From assembly GCA_028719265.1 (NCBI GenBank), contig JAQUKF010000066.1, positions 1 to 6,471 of the forward strand: a stretch of 6,471 nucleotides of DNA, read 5' to 3'. This document shows, piece by piece, positions 1 through 6,471 of this stretch (its first letter is position 1; each line of letters starts with the position of its first letter). The stretch comes from Candidatus Omnitrophota bacterium (lineage in GTDB: Bacteria > Omnitrophota > Gorgyraeia > Gygaellales > Profunditerraquicolaceae). The translations under genes were made by a program, and so were the position numbers. The notes beneath the pieces were generated by a model that saw nothing but the letters and a program-made list of their open reading frames with translations, was not told the origin of the DNA and made no database searches.

Positions 1-2351
1 TCATAGATGCCCCGGTGAAATGCTATTCCCAGGGGATGTTCGTGCGTCTGGCATTCGCGATAGCGGTGCATATGGACTCCGATATATTCCTGGTGGATGA
101 CACGCTGTCCGTAGGAGACGAGTATTTTCAGAGAAAGTGTATTAAGGAGATTTTCAAGATAAAACAGCAAGGCAGGACGGTTCTTGTGGTTACCCACGAC
201 ATGGGGATGCTGCAGAAGCTCTGCGCCAGGACCATATTCCTGAAACACGGCATGTTGATCAGGAATGAGGAGACATCTAAGGCGGTTTCTTTTTATTCTC
301 AGACGGTAGGCAGCCCTAAAGGGATAGCTGTTGTCGAGAAAGGTAAATTCGGTCTGGCCTTCAATAACGGTAAGCTCCTGTTGAATTGGGACGGCAGATT
401 GATCACCGCGCCTTCGGGGGCCTACGTGGTCTTTAATTCCGCGAACAGATGGTATAGTTCAACTCAGGCGGAATGGGAGGTAAAAGAAGAGGCCCAGGGG
501 GCTTTTACGGCAACCGGCAAGATATATCAACTGGGGTTGACCCAATTCTGGAGGTTTGAACTCTTGGGGGAGAGGGAGATCAAATGGGATATAGAGCTGG
601 AGATGGATGCGGACGTGGAATTGTCCGAGGTGTATGTAAATCTTGCGCTTAAAGATGAATACTGCCGCTGGTTCAGCAATTTGGAGAAAGGGGATTTCCC
701 GCCGATTAAAAATGAAGACAAGAACTGGAGCACCATATTTACAAAAAACGGTTTAAGCGCGCGCATCGGTGTATACCGCCAAATCCAGGAGACCGGGGAA
801 TTGCCTTCCCTGTTGTTTGAGCAGCTGCCGTTAGGTAGTTCGACCCAGGGGTTGGTCCTTAATTCCGACCACCTGTCGCATTGCCGTATTTTACAATACA
901 AGCTGAATCCTTCCTCCGGAAGATCAGGCAACCAAACCGACCGTTTTATCTGTTTTGCGGGAAAGATCAGAGCAGACATTCCCGATATAGACGGCTATCT
1001 TTCCAAGGCGCAGAACGAGTTCGCTATTTCCGCCGCCGGATCGAGGTTGGTTTTTGATAACGGTATGTGCATATTGGAACATAATGGTTTGGAATTGACC
1101 AAAAACAACCATATTTTTATTTCTATTTATGCGGCCGGCCGGTGGTATTTTTCCAATTTAGCGCAGTGGAATTTTGAAAAACAAGGTGAATCCAAGATCC
1201 GCGCGGTAGGCAGCTGGCCGGGGTTGCCTTTATCCCAGATATGGGAGATCGAGGCGATTGGTGACGGGTCTTTCAAATGGGATGTCGCCATGCAGATCGA
1301 AAAAGAAATGGTTATTGAACAACAGTATTTTTCCGTTTATTGCTCAAGCGCCTATTCGCAATGGGCAAGCGATTGCGGTTCCGGGGAATTCCCGGTTGAT
1401 TTCCGGGAGACCGAAATGGATATGTTACAGATATGCCTACCCGGAGGTTCTCTTAGCCTTTTTAACCAGGACGGCCTCCTGCCGGCTTTACATATGAGAT
1501 TCTCCAGCGAATTCCACAATTACGCCAAGATCATGAATTCCAATTTTTATGAGAAGGCCAGATTGATGCGCGTAGATAAGGTAGAGCCGGAAAAGGCTAA
1601 TAAATTCACTCCCGGTAAATATCCATGTTTTAAGCTGGCTATCTCCGCGGGGGATGATAAGCGGGCACCTGACCTCTGCGCGAACGAGATGGGTACAGGT
1701 AAGTTTAGATTTGTCTTCAACCAGGGCAGCGGCCGCCTGTTTTGGTCCGGGAAAGAACTGACCAAAAGAATAGGTCTTTATACCTCTTTATGTTCACGGG
1801 GCCGCTGGCATGATTCTTCTTCTTCGGCAAGATGGATGGCTGTGGAAAAAAGCGCGGATGTAATCCGGGTTACCGGAAGATGGCTGTATTTGCCGGTGAT
1901 CCAGCATTGGGAGGTAAGTTTAAGAGGAGAAGGAGTTGTTGATTTTCTCGTCAGGATGGAGTTAAGCGAAAAGATAGAGATCGAAGCGCTGCAGACAAAC
2001 CTCATGCTTTTGGAAACGTATTCCAGGTGGTCCGCCCGGGGGAAATTACACGTTTTCCCCGGGTTCAATGACAATATAGACGACAAGTGGGATGTCATAT
2101 ATTCCTCCGCAGCCGCATCCGGAGAGATCGGCGTGGCCGCAGAGGACGGCACAGATATATCCCTGCCCGCGGTATCTTTGGCTGTCCGTCAGGAGTGCGG
2201 TGATCAGCTCTTTAATATCGTTAATTCCGATATCTATCACCGGGGAAGGGTTCTGCAGTGTCTGCTCCCGGGAAAAAGTGGCGTTGCTTCCGGGGATTTT
2301 CTGTATTTCAGCGGCAGGATATCGGTTGATGGAGGTTCGATACGAGGTTAG
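1..2351 (+). CDS. Wzt/TagH-type ABC transporter ATP-binding protein with three-repeat C-terminal tail (5' partial)
   Basis: Partial gene: the frame is open to the left edge, and codons before the GTG at 15 read I-D-A-P-V-K, which continues the family's usual run into the signature, so that GTG is an internal valine, not the start. Residues are numbered from it. Seen: signature YSQGM (4-8), Walker B IFLVDD (24-29), D-loop SVGD (32-35) and switch histidine in VTHD (H61). Walker A and the Q-loop lie upstream of the window. This half-domain matches ATPases that energise ABC-2 export of O-antigen or teichoic acid (Wzt, TagH), acting at the inner face of the cytoplasmic membrane. From about residue 100 a tail of roughly 680 residues follows, much longer than the usual Wzt C-terminal domain; it holds three homologous units of about 205-210 residues. 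The tail has no clear signal peptide or membrane segment and looks beta-rich and tryptophan-rich. Oddities: aspartate (D29) at the usual catalytic glutamate position, and YSQGM where YSSGM is common. The next gene starts 4 nt after the TAG stop, suggesting translational coupling. The ATPase call is firm; the exported substrate is unknown. Confidence 0.9.
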   Translation, partial: IDAPVKCYSQGMFVRLAFAIAVHMDSDIFLVDDTLSVGDEYFQRKCIKEIFKIKQQGRTVLVVTHDMGMLQKLCARTIFLKHGMLIRNEETSKAVSFYSQTVGSPKGIAVVEKGKFGLAFNNGKLLLNWDGRLITAPSGAYVVFNSANRWYSSTQAEWEVKEEAQGAFTATGKIYQLGLTQFWRFELLGEREIKWDIELEMDADVELSEVYVNLALKDEYCRWFSNLEKGDFPPIKNEDKNWSTIFTKNGLSARIGVYRQIQETGELPSLLFEQLPLGSSTQGLVLNSDHLSHCRILQYKLNPSSGRSGNQTDRFICFAGKIRADIPDIDGYLSKAQNEFAISAAGSRLVFDNGMCILEHNGLELTKNNHIFISIYAAGRWYFSNLAQWNFEKQGESKIRAVGSWPGLPLSQIWEIEAIGDGSFKWDVAMQIEKEMVIEQQYFSVYCSSAYSQWASDCGSGEFPVDFRETEMDMLQICLPGGSLSLFNQDGLLPALHMRFSSEFHNYAKIMNSNFYEKARLMRVDKVEPEKANKFTPGKYPCFKLAISAGDDKRAPDLCANEMGTGKFRFVFNQGSGRLFWSGKELTKRIGLYTSLCSRGRWHDSSSSARWMAVEKSADVIRVTGRWLYLPVIQHWEVSLRGEGVVDFLVRMELSEKIEIEALQTNLMLLETYSRWSARGKLHVFPGFNDNIDDKWDVIYSSAAASGEIGVAAEDGTDISLPAVSLAVRQECGDQLFNIVNSDIYHRGRVLQCLLPGKSGVASGDFLYFSGRISVDGGSIRG
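345..974 (+). repeat. C-terminal tail repeat unit 1 (protein-level)
   Basis: First of three homologous units in the ABC ATPase tail, about residues 111-320. Landmarks: NRWY (144-147), W154, G168, W179, W191, YCRW (216-219), NS (283-284) and a closing FAGKIRAD. Spacing from W179 to W191 to W219 is 12 and 28 residues, the same as in the other two units. Fold not recognised; a beta-sandwich is my guess. Confidence 0.85.
1038..1649 (+). repeat. C-terminal tail repeat unit 2 (protein-level)
   Basis: Second unit, about residues 342-545. Landmarks: GRWY (375-378), W385, G399, W410, W422, YSQW (447-450), NS (508-509) and a closing FKLAISAGD. It shares the opening pattern F-x-N-G with unit 1 and ELTK with unit 3. 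Divergence at the DNA level suggests an old duplication. Confidence 0.85.
1698..2330 (+). repeat. C-terminal tail repeat unit 3 (protein-level)
   Basis: Third unit, about residues 562-772, ending close to the C-terminus. Landmarks: GRWH (596-599), W607, G621, W632, F644 in place of the tryptophan of units 1 and 2, YSRW (669-672), NS (737-738) and a closing FSGRISVDG. One residue is inserted between the first two tryptophans relative to the other units. Confidence 0.83.
2344..2347 (+). promoter_or_regulatory. Ribosome binding site for radical SAM gene 1
   Basis: GAGG lies 8 nt before the ATG at 2356, inside the last codons of the upstream gene, and supports that start. A competing site exists: AGGA at 2316-2319 lies 9 nt before an in-frame ATG at 2329, which would add nine residues (MEVRYEVSL). 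Confidence 0.55.
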
Positions 2352-2355
2352 CCTT

Positions 2356-3507
2356 ATGTCTTGTCTGGATCAGGCCGTGATTCTTTGGAGGCATTTCAGG
2401 TTTTTTCTTTCCAGGGCGGTGGATTATCCGCTGGTTGCCCCGGATATGCTGCAGCTTTGTTTTCTGTTCCGTTGTAACTTAAGGTGTAAGATGTGCACCG
2501 TGCAGGAAAAATACGAAAAAGCAAGGAATGCCCACGAAGAATACGAGCTGGACTCCGGGACGGTAAAAGACCTGATAAAGCAGGCTTCGGATATGGGGAT
2601 CAGTAAACTGTTTTTGATCGGAGGGGAGCCTTTTCTTAGGGAAGATTTGTTTGATATCATAAAATTTGCCCACCGGCACAAGATGGGGACGATCGTTTTT
2701 ACGAACGGTACGCTTCTTGGTAATCCGTCGATCATCGAAAAAACCCTGGATTCCGGACTGCACAGCCTGGGCATATCTATTGACGGGGCCTGCGAAAATA
2801 CCTACAGGAATATCAGGGGCGAAGGTATCCTGGATAAGATTGCAGAGAACATACGTTTGTTTAATAAAATAAAAAAAGAAAAGGGGGCATCTTCTCCCAG
2901 TATAAGCATAGCCTGTACGGTTATGGGTCAGAATATCGGGGAGTTGATGGATATCGTGAACCTGGCAAGGTCCGTGGGGGTTGACGGTATAGGTTTCCAG
3001 CCGGTGGTAATAAATAATACCGACCAGAGACTAAGGAACAGAGAGGATGCGAACTGGATCCCCCCGTCAAGGTATGCCTTGCTCGATAAATCAATAAACA
3101 GGCTGTTAGAATACAAATGCCTGAACGAGGATAACTTTAAGTTCATTTATACCGGACTGGTCCAATTGCAGCTTATTAAGGATTATTTCAAGGGGAATTC
3201 GGCCCTGGGCAGGCAGAAATGCTACGCGGGGTTTAACCGGATAATCGTTTCTCAGGACGGCAAGGTGTATTTTTGCGCCGCCGACCCGCGCAGCGGAGAG
3301 GTAAGTTTTGGCGATATACACAGGGACAGGCTGAAAAGTCTATGGTATGGCAGGCAGGCAAGGGTTTTCAGGAAGAGCATAAGGAAGTGCCCAAACCATT
3401 GTTTGTTAAGTTGTTCCCGCAGGGGTGAATTCGACACTTTTATAGATGATTTTTCCCGCGGACTTATTTGCAAAGGCCGGCATCCCTCGGCAAAACCTGC
3501 GGTTTAG
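2356..3507 (+). CDS. Radical SAM protein with SPASM-like C-terminal domain
   Basis: 383 residues from the ATG at 2356. The frame stays open back to 2092, but that stretch overlaps the ABC gene and does not resemble the family; the alternative start is 2329. Seen: the CX3CX2C iron-sulfur motif CNLRCKMC (C40, C44, C47), which binds the cluster that cleaves S-adenosylmethionine, then GGEP (89-92), which contacts the SAM amino group, and a barrel strand LGISIDG (138-144). The C-terminus carries C289-X12-G302-X4-C307 and a CX3CX3C cluster (C345, C349, C353), a reduced relative of the SPASM/twitch domain that holds auxiliary clusters. The length is normal for SPASM proteins. A hydrophobic, arginine-containing N-terminal stretch (about 6-20) could lie on the membrane. 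Family members modify peptides, sugars or lipids; which applies here cannot be told, and no precursor peptide gene is visible next to it. The next gene starts 20 nt downstream and its second half is a paralogue of this protein, including a shared WIP motif (234-236 here). Confidence 0.9.
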   Translation: MSCLDQAVILWRHFRFFLSRAVDYPLVAPDMLQLCFLFRCNLRCKMCTVQEKYEKARNAHEEYELDSGTVKDLIKQASDMGISKLFLIGGEPFLREDLFDIIKFAHRHKMGTIVFTNGTLLGNPSIIEKTLDSGLHSLGISIDGACENTYRNIRGEGILDKIAENIRLFNKIKKEKGASSPSISIACTVMGQNIGELMDIVNLARSVGVDGIGFQPVVINNTDQRLRNREDANWIPPSRYALLDKSINRLLEYKCLNEDNFKFIYTGLVQLQLIKDYFKGNSALGRQKCYAGFNRIIVSQDGKVYFCAADPRSGEVSFGDIHRDRLKSLWYGRQARVFRKSIRKCPNHCLLSCSRRGEFDTFIDDFSRGLICKGRHPSAKPAV

Positions 3508-3527
3508 AGAATTTATTTTGACGGAAT

Positions 3528-5450
3528 ATGGATATTTCAATAGTTATCCCCACATATAAAAGATACGATCTTCTGAAGCAATGCCTGGATTCCGTATTGC
3601 AGCAGGATTATCCTCTTGACGGTTACGAGGTAATAGTGGTAGATGACGCCTGTGAGGGAATTATCAAGGGGATGCTGGAAGGCTTGATGGGAAGGTATCC
3701 GAATTTGCGCTATCTTACGCAGGCCCACAGGGGGCCGGCAGCAGCCAGGAACTTGGGGATACGTTCTTGCCGCGGGGATATAATTGGGTTCATTGACGAT
3801 GATTGCCTGGTAGATAAGGATTGGGTAAGGTTGATGGTGCAAGCCCACCTTAATGCCCATGAAATTGCCGCCGTAGGCGGGCTTACCGTAGCCTATACCG
3901 CAAAAAGCACGGTTTTGGCAAGCCAGTTCTTAAGTAATTGCAGTATCGAAACGTTCTACCGGGGTTCTTCTCAGGTTATATTCTTTCCCACTTGCAACGT
4001 TTCGCTTAAGAAAGAGATATTTCAGGCATTCCGGTTTGACGAGAATTTTCCAGCCCCCGGCGGAGAGGACTTGGAGTTTTTCTGGAAGTTGTTTAAGGAT
4101 GGCTACCGTTTTGTCTGGGATAAAAAGATAAGAACCGTACACTATCGCGACGAAACGACTTCAAGCTTTTTAAAACAAGCCTATATTTATGGAAGGGGGA
4201 ATTTCCTGGCGCAATACCTGCACGGGGACCATCCTTTGCTCAAAGAGCTTAAGACAGGATCGGTTTCTTTTTGGTGCGCTTCCTTTATAAATATAATGAA
4301 AATACCCCGTTTCAGTTATTTGCTGGGAAGAAAGCTTATAAAGGAGAGCGGCATCAAATCTACATGGAAAAAATTATCCATCTATGCGTATTTTCTCCTG
4401 CACAAGATTTTCTATATACTGGGCAATATATCGGAATATATCCGGACCAGGGACCTGAGGCCGGGCGGGGAAACGGAGAAGATCCGCCCTCCGCACCTGT
4501 TCATCCTGGATGTTACCCATTCCTGCAACCTGCATTGCCGGATTTGCGATATATGGCAAACCGGTGAGAGGGAAAAGGATATAGATATTATACATGTCAA
4601 AAGAATGTTGTCCGAAGCCAAAAACCTCAAGATCAAAGAAGTGTCTCTTTCCGGGGGGGAGGCCCTTATGAGAAAGGACATATTTGAGATCTTTGATTAC
4701 GCCAGGAGTTTGGGCATAAAAAACCTGGGGGTATTAACCAACGGCATATTGGTTAGGGCAAATTTCGATAAGTTGAAGCCGTATCTTACCGGTGGCACCA
4801 TATCGATTGTCGTTTCTCTTGATTCCCTGCGGCAGGAGTTGCATAATTATATAAGGAATTCAAGCTCGGCCTGGCAGGAAACTACCGATGCCCTGAGCTT
4901 GCTTTCCAGATTAAAAAGAGAAAGACCCCGGGTTAACTTCAATGTAATAAGCATAATCCTTAATCAGAACCTGGAGGAGCTTCCGGAATTGGCGCGGTAT
5001 GTCAGATCTACAGGAGCGAATTCCCTGCAGTTCCAGGTGTTGCTTTCCAATAATCTTAGGATGTCGGAAAGGAAAAAATCCCCTTTTTGGATACCCGAGG
5101 AGAGGTTATCCTCGCTTGATTTGACGGTTGAAGGATTGAAACGCTTCAAAGAGGAAAACACCGGATTTATCAGGAATTCAATGAAAAACCTGGAATTGAC
5201 AAAGAAGTATTACCGCGGTACGCTGACTTCCGCAGATGTGCAATGTGTTTCTGCGTTGGATACGATATTGGTCTCCAACCAGGGTGACTGCACCACATGC
5301 TTTTGTGCTTATGGAGATATAAAAAATAATAAGCTGGAGGATATACTCAAGCATGAAAAGATAAAGAAGAGCAGGCAGATGGTCAGGAGCTGCCGCTGGC
5401 CGTGCCTGTTGCCCTGTTTTTGCGATATGGGTGTTAACGGAGAGAGATAG
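3528..5450 (+). CDS. Family 2 glycosyltransferase fused to a radical SAM/SPASM-like domain
   Basis: 640 residues. The ATG at 3528 is chosen because the GT-A fold begins at once (DISIVIPTYKR); the Shine-Dalgarno site is poor, so translation may depend on the gene 20 nt upstream. The GT2 domain covers about residues 1-235: VVDD (37-40), the metal-binding aspartates in FIDDDC (D90-D92), GGED (178-181, probably the catalytic-base region) and HYRD (205-208). It should transfer a sugar from a nucleotide sugar. A linker of about 240-315 is rich in aromatic, hydrophobic and lysine residues (KKLSIYAYFLLHKIFYILG, 281-299) and may dip into the membrane. The radical SAM domain starts near 320: CX3CX2C as CNLHCRIC (C333, C337, C340), GGEA (376-379) and WIP (521-523). 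The C-terminus has C573-X12-G586-X4-C591 and C622-X3-C626-X3-C630, with extra C588, C593 and C632. One uninterrupted frame crosses the junction, so this is a genuine fusion in the sequence given. The acceptor and the radical reaction are unknown. Confidence 0.9.
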   Translation: MDISIVIPTYKRYDLLKQCLDSVLQQDYPLDGYEVIVVDDACEGIIKGMLEGLMGRYPNLRYLTQAHRGPAAARNLGIRSCRGDIIGFIDDDCLVDKDWVRLMVQAHLNAHEIAAVGGLTVAYTAKSTVLASQFLSNCSIETFYRGSSQVIFFPTCNVSLKKEIFQAFRFDENFPAPGGEDLEFFWKLFKDGYRFVWDKKIRTVHYRDETTSSFLKQAYIYGRGNFLAQYLHGDHPLLKELKTGSVSFWCASFINIMKIPRFSYLLGRKLIKESGIKSTWKKLSIYAYFLLHKIFYILGNISEYIRTRDLRPGGETEKIRPPHLFILDVTHSCNLHCRICDIWQTGEREKDIDIIHVKRMLSEAKNLKIKEVSLSGGEALMRKDIFEIFDYARSLGIKNLGVLTNGILVRANFDKLKPYLTGGTISIVVSLDSLRQELHNYIRNSSSAWQETTDALSLLSRLKRERPRVNFNVISIILNQNLEELPELARYVRSTGANSLQFQVLLSNNLRMSERKKSPFWIPEERLSSLDLTVEGLKRFKEENTGFIRNSMKNLELTKKYYRGTLTSADVQCVSALDTILVSNQGDCTTCFCAYGDIKNNKLEDILKHEKIKKSRQMVRSCRWPCLLPCFCDMGVNGER

Positions 5451-5485
5451 AGGATAGATCCTGGTCCCGTGAATTAGATTATCTT

Positions 5486-5490
5486 GAGGA
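5486..5490 (+). promoter_or_regulatory. Ribosome binding site for B12-type radical SAM gene
   Basis: GAGGA lies 4 nt before the ATG at 5495 in the 44-nt gap after the fusion gene. It fixes the start of the last gene. The rest of the gap shows no hairpin followed by a T run and no clear promoter. Confidence 0.65.
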
Positions 5491-5494
5491 ATAA

Positions 5495-6471
5495 ATGAAA
5501 ACAGCCTTAATCCAGTGTCCTAATTGGACGATATTCACGCCTCCTTATAACCTTGCCCTGCTGAAGGCTATTTGCCGGAACCGGGGGCATGAGGTTAGCT
5601 GTCTGGATTTTAACATAAAATTCTACAAGTACCTGAATGAAAAGGGGAAAAAGGATTTATACAGCAAGCCCACGGATTGGTTTAGCGATAGCTTTGTCCA
5701 GACGATAATTTCTTCCCATTCCTCATTTGTAGATAGTTGCGTCGAAGAGATATTGGCGCTTGATGTCAGGGCGGCGGGTTTCAACATTACCGGGCTTAAC
5801 AGGTTTTTTGCCGAGGAGGTCATTAGAAGACTAAAATCCAAGGATAAGGATAAAATCATATTTATAGGCGGCCCCCACTGTTTCAAGGCTGAAATAGGCA
5901 AGGTGCTCTTATATGTCAACCCCGCCATGGACGCTATTTGTTACCTGGAAGGAGAGAATACGGTGCCGAATATATTGGATATGATCGAAAAGGAAGGCAG
6001 GATCGGCCCCTGCCCCGGCATATCCTTTAGGAACAGGGATAATGAGGTCATCGACTGTCCGGATGAACCGCTGATGGAGGATTTGAATTCTCTACCCTTT
6101 GCCGACTTCTCTGATTTCAAAGTCGATGAATATCTTATGAAAGAGCTGCCCATCTCCACCAGCCGGGGCTGCATCAACAGGTGCATTTTCTGCAGCGAAT
6201 CCAATATCTGGAAGAAATACAGATCTCGCAGCGCAAGGAGCATATTTGATGAAATAGTATATCAGCTCGGGAAATATCCTTACATCAGGTCATTTTTCTT
6301 TAATGATTCATTGTTGAACGGGAATTTAAGGGCCCTGGAGGAGTTGTGTGATCTGTTGATCGATAACCATATCGGTATCACCTGGGGCGGACAGGCCGCT
6401 ATCCGCAGGCATATGGGTAAAGATTTAATAGGAAAGATGAAAAAGGCCGGTTGTTTTCATTTAACCTACGG
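5495..6471 (+). CDS. B12-binding-type radical SAM protein (3' partial)
   Basis: 325 complete codons, open to the right edge; the gene continues beyond the window. The start is MKTALIQCPN with a good ribosome site. Seen: an N-terminal Rossmann-like region (about 1-165) with PPYNLALLKAI (16-26), FIGGPH (123-128) and LEGENTVPNIL (151-161), which matches the G-E-x-E-type stretch common in cobalamin-binding radical SAM proteins; then LNSLPFADF (197-205), SRGC (223-226) and CX3CX2C as CINRCIFC (C226, C230, C233); then a barrel strand FFFNDSLLNGN (267-277). No DXHXXG cobalamin motif is present in the N-terminal region, which is common in this class and leaves cobalamin binding unproven. Residues about 41-118 look like an insertion or a divergent part. 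Relatives include methyltransferases and ring-forming enzymes acting on lipids, sugars and peptides. Its position after the GT2-radical SAM fusion suggests a role in modifying the same product. Confidence 0.88.
   Translation, partial: MKTALIQCPNWTIFTPPYNLALLKAICRNRGHEVSCLDFNIKFYKYLNEKGKKDLYSKPTDWFSDSFVQTIISSHSSFVDSCVEEILALDVRAAGFNITGLNRFFAEEVIRRLKSKDKDKIIFIGGPHCFKAEIGKVLLYVNPAMDAICYLEGENTVPNILDMIEKEGRIGPCPGISFRNRDNEVIDCPDEPLMEDLNSLPFADFSDFKVDEYLMKELPISTSRGCINRCIFCSESNIWKKYRSRSARSIFDEIVYQLGKYPYIRSFFFNDSLLNGNLRALEELCDLLIDNHIGITWGGQAAIRRHMGKDLIGKMKKAGCFHLTY

Noticed and set aside
15..17. GTG at 15 as the start of the ABC gene
   Set aside because: Upstream codons stay open and read I-D-A-P, the family's usual run into the signature motif; the protein would also lack Walker A. 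The gene is simply cut by the window edge.
527..2240. Long minus-strand and alternate-frame open stretches within the ABC gene
   Set aside because: They show no recognisable domains or ribosome sites and lie opposite a well-supported coding region with clear internal repeats.
2092..2355. Extended start of radical SAM gene 1 at 2092, overlapping the ABC gene by 260 nt
   Set aside because: The extension is an open second frame inside the third repeat of the ABC gene, does not look like a radical SAM N-terminus, and a ribosome site supports 2356 (or 2329).
2871..2887. A7 run followed by A4G5, a possible slippage site
   Set aside because: The frame is intact on both sides and encodes a normal lysine-rich helix between barrel elements; no alternative product is suggested.
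3518..3546. TTGACG plus TAGTTA with 17-nt spacing as a promoter before the fusion gene
   Set aside because: The -10 matches the consensus at only two of six bases and lies inside the coding region, so the start codon would be upstream of transcription start.
5451..5494. Terminator or separate promoter in the gap before the last gene
   Set aside because: No stem-loop with a T run and no convincing -35/-10 pair; the gap holds only a ribosome binding site.
5623..6243. Minus-strand open frames of about 100 residues at the right end
   Set aside because: The plus strand here encodes a clear radical SAM protein with CX3CX2C that stays open to the window end; the minus-strand frames are shadows.

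Overview
The window reads as one continuous plus-strand gene block. It holds four closely packed genes, both outer ones cut by the window edges: (1) the C-terminal part of a Wzt/TagH-type ABC transporter ATPase with a very long, three-repeat C-terminal tail; (2) a radical SAM protein with a SPASM-like C-terminus; (3) a two-domain protein that joins a family 2 glycosyltransferase to a second radical SAM/SPASM-like protein; (4) the N-terminal two thirds or so of a B12-binding-type radical SAM protein, open to the window end. Gaps are 4, 20 and 44 nt. I see no RNA gene, insertion sequence, CRISPR array, convincing promoter or terminator, so the genes are probably co-transcribed from a promoter upstream of the window.

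The organism is not identifiable with certainty. Moderate base composition, bacterial Shine-Dalgarno sites and dense oxygen-sensitive radical SAM enzymes beside surface-polysaccharide export and glycosyltransferase functions suggest an anaerobic bacterium with a complex envelope. Candidate lineages such as Omnitrophota often have loci of this style, but that is an impression from recall, not a test. All three visible stop codons are TAG.

Layout: positions 1-2351 ABC ATPase plus repeats; 2356-3507 radical SAM 1; 3528-5450 glycosyltransferase-radical SAM fusion; 5495-6471 B12-type radical SAM (partial).

How they might work together (inference): the ATPase would power an ABC-2 exporter of a polysaccharide or glycolipid, its repeats perhaps recognising the substrate as Wzt C-terminal domains do. 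The fusion protein would add a sugar and carry out radical chemistry on the same carrier, and the other two radical SAM enzymes would further modify it. The most notable points are the triple-repeat tail, whose core aligns without gaps, the GT2-radical SAM fusion, and the shared reduced auxiliary-cluster cysteine pattern in the two SPASM-like proteins.
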